From: Panulirus ornatus
Lineage: Eukaryota; Arthropoda; Malacostraca; Decapoda; Palinuridae
NCBI RefSeq assembly: GCF_036320965.1
Contig: NC_092240.1
Span: 57,530,552 to 57,594,551 of the forward strand
Direction: 5' to 3'
DNA length: 64,000 bases
The stretch's first letter is position 1. Each line of letters starts with the position of its first letter. The notes beneath the pieces are model-generated. The model was given only the letters and a program-made list of their open reading frames with translations, was not told where the DNA came from and searched no databases. Made by a program: the position numbers and the translations under genes. This document shows, piece by piece, positions 46,952 through 58,802 of the stretch.

Positions 46952-48670
46952 TATATGGGTAAATTATATGGGAGGGTATTGATTGAGAGGGTGAAGGCAT
47001 GTACAGAGCATCAGATTGGGGAAGAGCAGTGTGGTTTCAGAAGTGGTAGAGGATGTGTGGATCAGGTGTTTGCTTTGAAGAATGTATGCGAGAAATACTT
47101 AGTAAAGCAAATGGATTTGTATGTAGCATTTATGGATCTGGAGAAAGCATATGATAGAGTTGATAGAGATGCTCTGTGGATGGTATTAAGAATATATGGT
47201 GTGGGAGGCAAGTTGTTAGAAGCAGTGAAAAGTTTTTATCGAGGATGTAAGGCATGTGTACGTGTAGGAAGAGCGGAAAGTGATTGGTTCTCAGTGAATG
47301 TAGGTTTGCGGCAGGGGTGTGTGATGTCTCCATGGTTGTTTAATTTGTTTATGGATGGGGTCGTTAGGGAGGTGAATGCAAGAGTTTTGGAAAGAGGGGC
47401 AAGTATGAAGTCTGTTGGGGATGAGAGAGCTTGGGAAGTGAGTCAGTTGTTGTTCGCTGATGATACAGCGCTAGTGGCTGATTCATGTGAGAAACTGCAG
47501 AAGCTGGGGACTGAGTTTGGTAAAGTGTGTGAAAGAAGAAAGTTAAGAGTAAATGTGAATAAGAGCAAGGTTATGAGGTACAGTAGGGTTGAGGGTCAAG
47601 TCAATTGGGAGGTAAGTTTGAATGGAGAAAAACTGGAGGAAGTAGAGTGTTTTAGATATCTGGGAGTGGATCTGGCAGTGGATGGAACCATGGAAATGGA
47701 AGTGAATCATAGGGTGGGGGAAGGGGCGAAAATCCTGGGAGCCTTGAAGAATGTGTGGAAGTCGAGAACATTGTCTCAGAAAGCAAAAATGGGTATGTTT
47801 GAAGGAATAGTGGTTCCAACAATGTTGTATGGTTGCAAGGCGTGGGCTATGGATAGAGTTGTGCCCAGGAGGGTGGATGTGCTGGAAATGAGATGTTTGA
47901 GGACAATGTGTGGTGTGAGGAGGTTTGATCGAGTAAGTAAAGTAAGGGTAAGAGAGATGTGTGGAAATAAAAAGAGCATGGTTGAGAGAGCAGAAGAGGG
48001 TGTTTTGAAATGGTTTGGGCACATGGAGAGAATGAGTGAGGAAAGACTGACCAAGAGGATATATGTGTCGGAGGTGGAGGGAACGAGGAGAAGTGGGAGA
48101 CCAAATTGGAGGTGGAAAGATGGAGTGAAAAAGATTTTGAGTGATCGGGGCCTGAACATGCAGGAGGGTGAAAGGCGGGCAAGGAATAGAGTGAATTGGA
48201 TCGATGTGGTATACCGGGGTTGACGTGCTGTCAGTGGATTGAATCAGGGCATGTGAAGCATCTGGGGTAAACCATGGAAAGTTGTGTGGGGCCTGGATGT
48301 GGAAAGGGAGCTGTGGTTTCGGGCATTATTGCATGACAGCTAGAGACTGAGTGTGAACGAATGGGGCATTTGTTGTCTTTTCCTAGTGCTACCTCACACA
48401 CATGAGGGGAGAGGGGGATGGTATTCCATGTGTGGTGAGGTGGCGATGGGAATGAATAAAGGCAGACAGTGTGAATTGTGTGCATGGGTATATATGTATG
48501 TGTCTGTGTGTGTATATATATGTGTACATTGAGATGTATAGGTATGTATATTTGCGTGTGTGGACGTGTATGTATATACATGTGTATGGGGGTAGGTTGG
48601 GCCATTTCTTTCGTCTGTTTCCTTGCGCTACCTCGCAAACGCGGGAGACAGCTTCAAAGCAAAATAAATA
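46952..48670 (+). mobile_element. RTE-like LINE copy A10, 5' truncated, with target-site duplication
   Basis: Solitary insertion in otherwise unique intron. It begins with eight extra bases (tatatggg) repeated from the element's own next bases, then taaattatatgggagggtat. The RT and C-terminal coding region is open, followed by a long-form 3' UTR (48224-48655) and the short tail caaagcaaaataaata. The 11-bp flanking repeat defines both ends. Confidence 0.92.
46955..48223 (+). CDS. RTE-like reverse transcriptase, C-terminal 420 residues, open
   Basis: 422 codons to a TGA at 48221-48223. Motifs in order: GRVLIERVKACTEHQIGEEQ, GFRSGRGCVDQVFALKN, FMDLEKAYDRVDRDALW, GLRQGCVMSPWLFNLFMDG, FADDTALVAD, NVNKSKVMRYSRVE, FRYLGVDLAV, YGCKAWAMDR and RPNWRWKDGVKKIL. 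RT fingers, palm and thumb are complete from motif 2 onward; the endonuclease is missing. It is a dead-on-arrival, 5'-truncated copy, so the open frame reflects recent insertion rather than function. Confidence 0.85.
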   Translation: MGKLYGRVLIERVKACTEHQIGEEQCGFRSGRGCVDQVFALKNVCEKYLVKQMDLYVAFMDLEKAYDRVDRDALWMVLRIYGVGGKLLEAVKSFYRGCKACVRVGRAESDWFSVNVGLRQGCVMSPWLFNLFMDGVVREVNARVLERGASMKSVGDERAWEVSQLLFADDTALVADSCEKLQKLGTEFGKVCERRKLRVNVNKSKVMRYSRVEGQVNWEVSLNGEKLEEVECFRYLGVDLAVDGTMEMEVNHRVGEGAKILGALKNVWKSRTLSQKAKMGMFEGIVVPTMLYGCKAWAMDRVVPRRVDVLEMRCLRTMCGVRRFDRVSKVRVREMCGNKKSMVERAEEGVLKWFGHMERMSEERLTKRIYVSEVEGTRRSGRPNWRWKDGVKKILSDRGLNMQEGERRARNRVNWIDVVYRG

Positions 48671-48681
48671 TCATTCTAAAT

Positions 48682-49769
48682 GAGGCAACAAAATGAAAGA
48701 GCTAAGAGGAGAAGAAACAAGATGTGTCACAAGAGTTACTTATATATTAAAGAGAGTTTTCTTCTCTGCCCTAACATAAACTTACAGGTGGCATGGCAAT
48801 GTGGAAGGAAAAGGAAGTAACCCAAAGGGGACAAAGCCAAAAATAATTCATACAGCCATGCCTTGTACACTCACTGCACTGTATAGAAAAAAAAAAATCC
48901 TCATTAAGAAATCAAAACAAAAAAGCAATCATCTATTTACAATTACCCAAGGACCAATTTCCATGAAATAGTCAATGTTACTCAGGATCTTTCTACAGGC
49001 TCCTGCAATGGAAGGTTGGACTACTTCCAGTAGCAGGGGAATGGAGACTCCTTTCAAAAGTTCTTTGACGAGACTGTACTTCCAAAGATAGAGCTACCTA
49101 AAAATGACTTTTCACTCATGGTGTAACCTTGAGGAGGCACAGTCTGGTAACAACAAGCAGAGGCATTTGCATTGCCAACTGTCTGACCTCAAGTTACATA
49201 CTCTATAAGGCAAAGGGAAGCTAATGAGCCAATCAGTTTGTAAGAACTTGTATACTATCATATTTGCCTTTGCCTAGAGCATAAATGTTCTAAATTTACA
49301 TTTCCTACCATTCAGCTGTCCTAAGTTGTAGCATTTGCAATAATTCAGCTTTTCCCAATTGATATAAAAAAATTCAAATTCATCGCCCAAAATGTAATCA
49401 GTTCGCTATCTCTAAAGGAATTACCTATAGTATAAGTATGAAGGTTATATCATGTATCATTTTCAAGTTACTGTGCTAATAAAAATGAGTACATTTGGGT
49501 GCACAGTATATAAGGGTGACAACATGCTGTTGAACATATGCTATGTGCAGTGATGGGACATAATAAAAAGAAGCACTTGTTACTAGTCCAATTCCATCCA
49601 CATGGGAAGACTAATGCAACAGTGATAGGAAAGCCAGAGAGGTTAAGTCTCCTAACTTTTCTGTTTTATGCTTAACTGCTTTGACCACCTTACAATGGGA
49701 TCATCATAAACAAACAAGCTATAATTTCACTTACACATATCCCATCCCTTGCCATTATATATGAAATCC
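48682..49769. other. Intronic sequence
   Basis: No element or long frame recognised over about 1.1 kb. Confidence 0.4.
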
Positions 49770-49862
49770 TGCTTAGCATTCCCAGCAAAGTCTCTTACAT
49801 TATTCCTTGGCTTACTCGAACACCTTTATATACCCTGGTTCATTCCACTGAGAGCACTTCTG
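49770..49862 (-). mobile_element. Faint RTE-like 3' UTR remnant
   Basis: ccttggcttactcgaacacc ... ataccctggttcattccact aligns with the family 3' UTR (ccatggtttaccccagacgc ... tgccctggttcaatccactg). Strongly diverged. Confidence 0.4.
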
Positions 49863-49889
49863 GCTTATATAGAATTAAGGAGGAGAGTA

Positions 49890-51010
49890 AAATGGAACAA
49901 CTTTAAAGTGCGATTAGCTGGTATAACTTGACTGCATTTAGTGGTCTGCTGTCTGGACTAACTTGGTCCAATTACTTGTGTAATGACCTACCTGCAATCA
50001 TGTGTTTGTAATGTATGGGGAGGGAGTTTTACACTCATGGGGCCCATCTCTTAAAACATTTTCTGCAATCACTAATCTTGAATTTAAATGTTTTCTGCAT
50101 TACCCATGTCCACTGTCATTCTAATCCACTCATCTACCACTCTTACACTATAATACTTATTTGCATCTTTTTCAATAAGTTTCTAATTTAATTTCATGTT
50201 GTATCCTAGGTTGTTTTCTCCTTACATCTCTTGGAGAAATGTTCACTGTTCACATCAATCTGCTTTAAAAACTTGAAAGTTGTCATCACTTCACCCCTTA
50301 GTCTTCTCTCTTTCAAGGTGGGCAAATCTAGGGCCTCTAGCCTTTCTGTGTAACTTAGCATTATTTATACCATCTTTGCTGCCCTCCTCTGGACCTTCTC
50401 TATTAACTGTGTGTGCTATGCTTCTTTTGGTGCTTTGACCAAACTTGAGAAGCATATTCTAGTCTTGGGTTTATGTAGGATATGAACAGCTTGCTAACTA
50501 TTTCCTTATCATTATACTTAAGAGCTATTTTGATTTTTGCCAAAAGACAGTTTGTCTCCTTTATGTTCTCCTAATGTGAGACACTGGCAACAGATTAAGG
50601 ACAATATCAACTCACAACCCATTCTCACACACACAATCATGAAGACTTCTTTCACTTTGTCCAATCCTCATTACTTTACATTTGCTTGGGTGAATTTCAT
50701 CGACCATGTACTAGACCAACTGTGGAGTCTGTTTAGGTAACAGTCAATACCTTCAGGCAAGTCATTTACATATATCTAGAAGAGTAAAGGTCCCAAAACT
50801 GAACCCTGTGGCATTCTTCTGGTTATCTCCACCCACTTTGAAAAGACTCCTCTGACATATGTCCTATGCTTCCTTCCACTAAGATAAATCTTTTATCCAT
50901 TGGAAGAGTCTCTTTTATTTCTGCCTGGTATTTCAACATCTTAATCAGCCTTCCATGTGGTAAAGTGTCAACTGTTTTCTGGCGGTCAACATACAATCTA
51001 CCCCACTTTC
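49890..51010 (-). mobile_element. CR1-like LINE remnant (RT core to C-terminus)
   Basis: Minus-strand frames contain VDRQKTVDTLPHGRLIKMLK, DKRFILVEGSIGHMSEESFQ (fingers and palm), an M-P-Q-x-x-x-x-GP-like block near 50800, VDEIHPSKCKVMRIGQSERS near 50680, RRLRGEVMTTFKFLKQID near 50290 and DQVSPDSRPLNAVKLYQLI near 49940. The order matches CR1/L2-type reverse transcriptases. Stops throughout. Distinct from the RTE-like and Jockey-type families. Confidence 0.6.
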
Positions 51011-51015
51011 CTTTC

Positions 51016-51693
51016 CCTATAGTGCTAGGAAAAGACAACAAAGGCCACATTCATTCAAACTCAGTCTCTAGCTGTCACGTGTAATTCACTGAAACCACTG
51101 CTCCCTTTCCACATCCAGGCCCCACAAAACTTTCCATGGTTTACCCCATACACTTCACATACTCTGGTTCAATCCATTGACAGCACATCGACCCGGTATA
51201 CAACATCATTCCAATTCACTCTATTCCTTGCACACCTTTCACCCTCCTGTATGTTCAGGCCCCGATTGCTCAGTCTTTTTCCCTCCATTCTTCAATCTCC
51301 AATTTGGTCTCCCACTTTTCCTCGCTCCCTCCACCTCACACACATATATCCTCTTGGTCAATCTTTCCTCACTCATTCTCTCCATGTGACCAAACCATTT
51401 CAATACACCCTCTTCTGCTCTCTCAACCACACTCTTTTTATTACCATACATCTCTCTTACCCTTTCAGTACTTACTCACTCAAACCACCTCACACCACAT
51501 ATTGTCCTAAATTATCTCATTTCAAGCACATCCACCCTTCTCCACCCAACCCTATCTATAGCCAATGCCTCATAACCATATAACATTGTTGGAACCACTA
51601 TTCCTTCAAACATACCCATTTTTGCTCTCCGAGATAACGTTCTCAACTTCCACACACTCTTCAACGCTCCCAGAACCTCACCCCCCCCCCCCC

Positions 51694-51726
<33 letters not shown>

Positions 51727-52505
51727 TGACTCACTTCCGCTTCCATGGTTCCATCCACTGCTAATCCACTCCCAAATACCTAAAACACTTCACTTCCAGT
51801 TTTTCTCCATTCAAACTTACCTCCCAATTGACTTGTCCCTCAACCCTACTGTACCTAATAACCTTGCTCTTATTCACATTTACTCTCAGCTTTCTTCTTT
51901 CACACACTTTACCAAACTCAGTCACCAGCTTCTGCAGTTTCTCACCCGAATCAACCACCAACACTGTATCATCTGTGAACAACAACTGACTCACTTCCCA
52001 AGCTCTCTCATCCACAACAGACTGCATACTTGACCCTCTTTCCAAAACTCTTGCATTCACCTCCCTAGCAACCCCATCCATAAACAAATTAAAACAACCA
52101 ATGGAGACATAACACACCCCTGCCGCAAACCTACGTTCACTGAGAACCAATCACTTTCCTCTCTTCCTACACGTACACACGCCTTACATCCTCGATAAAA
52201 ACTTTTCACTGCTTCTAACAACTTGCCTCCCACACCATATATTCTTAATACCTTCAACAGAGCATCTCTATCAACTCTATCATATGCCTTCTCCAGATCC
52301 ATAAATGCTACATACAAATCCATTTGCTTTTCTAAGTATTTCTCACATACATTCTTCAAAGCAAACACCTGATCCACACATCCTCTACCACTTCTGAAAT
52401 CACACTGCTCCTCCCCAATCTGATGCTCTGTACAAGCCTTCACACTCTCAAGCAATACCCTCCCATATAATTTCCCAGGAATACTCAACAAACTTATACC
52501 TCTGT
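51016..52505 (-). mobile_element. RTE-like copy A11, truncated at both ends
   Basis: Starts (3' side) inside the 3' UTR at the first GTGCTAGGAAAAGACAACAA module, so the terminal tail is missing. The C-terminal domain and RT run on the minus strand to NYRG near 52500. FTDDTVLVVD replaces the catalytic FADDTALVAD near 51970. A C16 plus (AC)n microsatellite (51681-51725) replaces part of the HRVGEGAK codons. Confidence 0.83.
51681..51725. repeat. Poly-C / (AC)n microsatellite inside A11
   Basis: Sixteen C followed by about 14 AC units; the reading frame of A11 is lost here. Confidence 0.95.
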
Positions 52506-52509
52506 AATA

Positions 52510-52763
<254 letters not shown>

Positions 52764-52769
52764 TTTATT

Positions 52770-54450
52770 TATATTTATTTATTTATTTTGCTTTGTCGCT
52801 GTCTCCCACGTTTGCGAGGTAGCGCAAGGAAACAGACGAAAGAAATGGCCCAACCCACCCCCATACACATGTATATACACACACGTCCACACACGCAAAT
52901 ATACATACCTATACATCTCAATGTACACATGTATATACACACACAGACACATACATATATACCCATGCACACAATTCACACTGTCTGCCTTTATTCAATC
53001 ACATCGCCACCTCACCACACATGGAATACCATCCCCTCCCCCCTCATGTGTGCGGGGTAGCGCTGGGAAAAGACAACAAAGGCTTCATTCGCTCACACTC
53101 AGTCTCTAGCTGTCATGCAATAATGCCCGAAACCACAGCGCCCTTTCCACATCCAGGCCCCACACAGCATTCCATGGTTTACCCCAGACGCTTCACATGC
53201 CCTGATTCAATCCACTGACAGCACGTCAACCCCGGTATACCACATCGATCCAATTCACTCTATTCCTTGCCCGCCTTTCACCCTCCTGCATGTTCAGGCC
53301 CCGATCACTCAAAATCTTTTTCACTCCATCTTTCTACCTCCAATTTGGTCTCCCACTTCCCCTCGTTCCCTCCACCTCTGACACATATATCCTCTTGGTC
53401 AATCTTTCCTCACTCATTCTCTCCATGTGCCAAAACCATTTCAAAACACCCTCTTCTGCTCTCTCAACCACGCTCTTTTTATTTCCACACATCTCTCTCA
53501 CCCTTACATTACTTACTCGATCAAACCACCTCATACCACACATTGTCCTCAAACATCTCATTTCCAGCACATCCACCCTCCTGGGCACAACTCTATCCAT
53601 AGCCCACGCCTCGCAACCATACAACATTGTTGGAACCACTATTCCTTCAAACATACCCATTTTTGCTTTCCGAGATAATGTTCTCGACTTCCACACATTC
53701 TTCAAGGCTCCCAGGATTTTCGCCCCCTCCCCCACCCTATGATCCACTTCCGCTTCCATGGTTCCATCCGCTGCCAGATCCACTCCCAGATATCTAAAAC
53801 ACTTTACTTCCTCCAGTTTTTCTCCATTCAAACTTACCTCCCAATTGACTTGACCCTCAACCCTACTGTACCTAATAACCTTGCTCTTATTCACATTTAC
53901 TCTTAACTTTCTTCTTTCAAACACTTTACCAAACTCAGTCACCAGCTTCTGCAGTTTCTCACATGAATCAGCCACCAGTGCTGTATCATCAGCGAACAAC
54001 AGCTGACTCACTTGCCAAGCTCTCTCATCCCCCAGACTTCATACTTGCCCCTCTTTCCAAAACTCTTGCATTCACCTCCCTAACAACCCCATCCATAAAC
54101 AAATTAAACTACCATGGAGACATCACACACCCCTGCCGCAAACCTACATTCACTGAGAACCTATCACTCTCCTCTCTTCCTACACGTACACATGCCTTAC
54201 ATCCTCGATAAAAACTTTTCACTGCTTCTAACAACTTTCCTCCCACACCATATATTCTTAATACCTTCCACAGAGCATCTCTATCAACTCTATCATATGC
54301 CTTCTCCAGATTCATAAATGCTACATACAAATCCATTTGCTTTTCTAAGTATTTCTCACATACATTCTTCAAAGCAAACACCTGATCCACACATCCTCTA
54401 CCACTTCTGAAACCACACTGCTCTTCCCCAATCTGATGCTCTGTACATTC
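52770..54450 (-). mobile_element. RTE-like LINE copy A12, left arm of head-to-head pair (unit 1)
   Basis: Long-form 3' UTR, then C-terminal domain and RT on the minus strand, broken off at CTEHQIGEEQCGFRSG (54450). A 2-bp deletion near 54033 relative to A14 breaks the frame just before the FADDTALVAD block; a TAG-type stop lies near 54110. Confidence 0.88.
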
Positions 54451-57058
54451 TCGATTAATATGGGTAAAACTGAAAGTTGATGGAGAGAGATGGGTGATTA
54501 TTGGTGCATATGCACCTGGGCATGAGAAGAAAGATCATGAGAGGCAAGTGTTTTGTGAGCAGCTGAATGAGTGTGTTAGTGGTTTGGATGCAGGAGACCG
54601 GGTTATAGTGATGGGTGATTTGAATGCAAAGGTGAGTAATGTGGCAGTTGAGGGAATAATTGGTATACATGGGGTGTTCAGTGTTGTAAATGGAAATGGT
54701 GAAGAGCTTGTAGATTTATGTGCTGAAAAAGGACTGGTGATTGGGAATACCTGGTTTAAAAAGCGAGATATACATAAGTATACGTATGTAAGTAGGAGAG
54801 ATGGCCAGAGAGCGTTATTGGATTACGTGTTAATTGACAGGCGCGTGAAAGAGATACTTTTGGATGTTAATGTGCTGAGAGGTGCAACTGGAGGGATGTC
54901 TGATCATTATCTTGTGGAGGCTAAGGTGAAGATTTGTATGGGTTTTCAGAAAAGAAGAGTGAATGTTGGGGTGAAGAGGGTGGTGAGAGTAAGTGAGCTT
55001 GGGAAGGAGATTTGTGTGAGGAAGTACCAGGAGACACTGAGTACAGAATGGAAAAAGGTGAGAACAATGGAAGTAAGGGGAGTGGGGGAGGAATGGGATG
55101 TATTTAGGGAATCAGTGATGGATTGCGCAAAAGATGCTTGTAGCATGAGAAGAGTGGGAGGTGGGTTGATTAGAAAGGGTAGTGAGTGGTGGGATGAAGA
55201 AGTAAGATTATTAGTGAAAGAGAAGAGAGAGGCATTTGGACGATTTTTGCAGGGAAAAAATGCAATTGAGTGGGAGATGTATAAAAGAAAGAGACAGGAG
55301 GTCAAGCGAAAGGTGCAAGAGGTGAAAAAGAGGGCAAATGAGAGTTGGGGTGAGAGAGGATCATTAAATTTTAGGGAGAATAAAAAGATGTTCTGGAAGG
55401 AGGTAAATAAAGTGCGTAAGACAAGGGAGCAAATGGGAACTTCAGTGAAGGGCGCAAATGGGGAGGTGATAACAAGTAGTGGTGATGTGAGAAGATGGAG
55501 TGAGTATTTTGAAGGTTTGTTGAATGTGTTTGATGATAGAGTGGCAGATATAGGGTGTTTTGGTCGAGGTGGTGTGCAAAGTGAGAGGGTTAGGGAAAAT
55601 GATTTGGTAAACAGAGAAGAGGTAGTAAGGTTATTTAATGTATGTATGACTCATGGTGAGGTGCCTGAGGATTGGCGGAATGCGTGCATAGTGCCATTGT
55701 ACAAGGGCAAAGGGGATAAGAGTGAGTGCTCAAATTACAGAGGTATAAGTTTGTTGAGTATTCCTGGTAAATTGTATGGGAGGGTATTGATTGAGAGGGT
55801 GAAGGCATGTACAGAGCATCAGATTGGGGAAGAGCAGTGTGGTTTCAGAAGTGGTAGAGGATGTGTGGATCAGGTGTTTGCTTTGAAGAATGTATGTGAG
55901 AAATACTTAGAAAAGCAAATGGATTTGTATGTAGCATTTATGGATCTGGAGAAGACATATGATAGAGTTGATAGAGATGCTCTGTGGAAGGTATTAAGAA
56001 TATATGGTGTGGGAGGCAAGTTGTTAGAAGCGGTGAAAAGTTTTTATCGAGAATGTAAGGCATGTGTACGTGTAGGAAGAGAGGAAAGTGATTGTTCGCT
56101 GATGATACAGCGCTGGTGGCTGATTCATGTGAGAAACTGCAGAAGCTGGTGACTGAGTTTGGTAAAGTGTGTGGAAGAAGAAAGTTAAGAGTAAATGTGA
56201 ATAAGAGCAAGGTTATTAGGTACAGTAGGGTTGAGGGTCAAGTCAATTGGGAGGTGAGTTTGAATGGAGAAAAACTGGAGGAAGTGAAGTGTTTTAGATA
56301 TCTGGGAGTGGATCTGGCAGCAGATGGAACCATGGAAGCGGAAGTGGATCATAGGGTGGGGGAGGGGGCGAAAATTCTGGGAGCCTTGAAGAATGTGTGG
56401 AAGTCGAGAACATTATCTCGGAAAGCAAAAATGGGTATGTTTGAAGGAATAGTGGTTCCAACAATGTTGTATGGTTGCGAGGCGTGGGCTATGGATAGAG
56501 TTGTGCGCAGGAGGATGGATGTGCTGGAAATGAGATGTTTGAGGACAATGTGTGGTGTGAGGTGGTTTGATCGAGTGAGTAACGTAAGGGTAAGAGAGAT
56601 GTGTGGAAATAAAAAGAGCGTGGTTGAGAGAGCAGAAGAGGGTGTTTTGAAGTGGTTTGGGTACATGGAGAGGATGAGTGAGGAAAGATTGACCAAGAGG
56701 ATATATGTGTCGGAGGTGGAGGGAACAAGGAGAAGAGGGAGACCAAATTGGAGGTGGAAAGATGGAGTGAAAAAGATTTTGTGTGATCGGGGCCTGAACA
56801 TGCAGGAGGGTGAAAGGAGGGCAAGGAATAGAGTGAATTGGAGCGAGGTGGTATACCGGGGTTGACGTGCTGTCAGTGGATCGAATCAAGGCATGTGAAG
56901 CGTCTGGGGTAAGCCATGGAAAGTGTGTAGGTATGTATATTTGCGTGTGTGGACGTATGTATATACATGTGTATGGGGGGGTTGGGCCATTTCTTTCGTC
57001 TGTTTCCTTGCGCTACCTCGCAAACGCGGAGACAGCGACAAAGCAAAATAAATAAATA
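54451..57058 (+). mobile_element. RTE-like LINE copy A13, right arm (unit 1)
   Basis: Begins in the endonuclease (LIWVKLKVDGERWVIIGAYA equivalent) and is open to 56152. An in-frame 102-bp loss joins NREEVV directly to RLFNVCMTHGE (near 55627). A second loss of about 165 bp near 56093 removes the GLRQGCVMSPWLFNLFMDG block and shifts the frame. The downstream part (56092-56865) starts MFADDTALVAD and runs to the normal stop. Short-form 3' UTR, (TA)n tail. Confidence 0.9.
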
Positions 57059-57059
57059 A

Positions 57060-57116
57060 ATATATATATATATATATAATATATATATAATATATATATA
57101 TATAATATATATATAT
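57060..57116. repeat. (TA)n-rich tract between units
   Basis: TA runs broken by AAT steps, then TTTTATTTTATTATATTTAT. Flanked by sequence with several single-base indels. Confidence 0.85.
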
Positions 57117-58802
57117 TTTATTTTATTATATTTATTTGTTTTGCTTTGTCACTGTCTCCGCGTTTGCGAGTAGCACAAGGAAACAGACGAAAGAAATGGC
57201 CCAACCACCCCCATACACATGTATATACACACACGTCCACACACGCAAATATACATACCTATACATCTCATGTACACATGTATATACACAACACAGACAC
57301 ATACATATATACCCATGCACACAATTCACACTGTCTGCCTTTATTCAATCACATCGCCACCTCACCACACATGGAATACCATCCCCTCCCCCCTCATGTG
57401 TGCGGGGTAGCGCTGGGAAAAGACAACAAAGGCTTCATTCGCTCACACTCAGTCTCTAGCTGTCATGCAATAATGCCCGAAACCACAGCGCCCTTTCCAC
57501 ATCCAGGCCCCACACAGCATTCCATGGTTTACCCCAGACGCTTCACATGCCCTGATTCAATCCACTGACAGCACGTCAACCCCGGTATACCACATCGATC
57601 CAATTCACTCTATTCCTTGCCCGCCTTTCACCCTCCTGCATGTTCAGGCCCCGATCACTCAAAATCTTTTTCACTCCATCTTTCTACCTCCAATTTGGTC
57701 TCCCACTTCCCCTCGTTCCCTCCACCTCTGACACATATATCCTCTTGGTCAATCTTTCCTCACTCATTCTCTCCATGTGCCAAAACCATTTCAAAACACC
57801 CTCTTCTGCTCTCTCAACCACGCTCTTTTTATTTCCACACATCTCTCTCACCCTTACATTACTTACTCGATCAAACCACCTCATACCACACATTGTCCTC
57901 AAACATCTCATTTCCAGCACATCCACCCTCCTGGGCACAACTCTATCCATAGCCCACGCCTCGCAACCATACAACATTGTTGGAACCACTATTCCTTCAA
58001 ACATACCCATTTTTGCTTTCCGAGATAATGTTCTCGACTTCCACACATTCTTCAAGGCTCCCAGGATTTTCGCCCCCTCCCCCACCCTATGATCCACTTC
58101 CGCTTCCATGGTTCCATCCGCTGCCAGATCCACTCCCAGATATCTAAAACACTTTACTTCCTCCAGTTTTTCTCCATTCAAACTTACCTCCCAATTGACT
58201 TGACCCTCAACCCTACTGTACCTAATAACCTTGCTCTTATTCACATTTACTCTTAACTTTCTTCTTTCAAACACTTTACCAAACTCAGTCACCAGCTTCT
58301 GCAGTTTCTCACATGAATCAGCCACCAGTGCTGTATCATCAGCGAACAACAGCTGACTCACTTGCCAAGCTCTCTCATCCCCAACAGACTTCATACTTGC
58401 CCCTCTTTCCAAAACTCTTGCATTCACCTCCCTAACAACCCCATCCATAAACAAATTAAACTACCATGGAGACATCACACACCCCTGCCGCAAACCTACA
58501 TTCACTGAGAACCTATCACTCTCCTCTCTTCCTACACGTACACATGCCTTACATCCTCGATAAAAACTTTTCACTGCTTCTAACAACTTTCCTCCCACAC
58601 CATATATTCTTAATACCTTCCACAGAGCATCTCTATCAACTCTATCATATGCCTTCTCCAGATTCATAAATGCTACATACAAATCCATTTGCTTTTCTAA
58701 GTATTTCTCACATACATTCTTCAAAGCAAACACCTGATCCACACATCCTCTACCACTTCTGAAACCACACTGCTCTTCCCCAATCTGATGCTCTGTACAT
58801 TC
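57117..58802 (-). mobile_element. RTE-like LINE copy A14, left arm (unit 2), chimeric 3' UTR
   Basis: Near-identical to A12 from about 57205 on. The outermost 3' UTR (57117-57180) instead matches A16 (TTGTCACTG, GTAGCACAAGG) rather than A12 (TTGTCGCTG, GTAGCGCAAGG), so it is a hybrid. The frame from 58454 to 57684 is open because it lacks the 2-bp deletion of A12. Confidence 0.88.

Noticed and set aside
53290..53742. Recurrent 111-158 codon frames (e.g. starting MFRPRSLKIF or MPAFHPPACS) present at more than ten loci
   Set aside because: They are the reverse strand of the LINE C-terminal coding region; their recurrence follows copy number and they have no independent motifs.
56092..56865. 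Separate 257-codon RT gene beginning MFADDTALVAD
   Set aside because: The apparent start is created by a deletion in the LINE; the Met codon lies upstream of the catalytic block in shifted sequence and the rest is the ordinary LINE C-terminus.
52770..57058. 5' inversion (twin priming) of a single LINE RNA as explanation of the head-to-head pair
   Set aside because: The inverted arm has its own 3' UTR and tail and overlaps the direct arm in sequence, which twin priming of one RNA cannot give.
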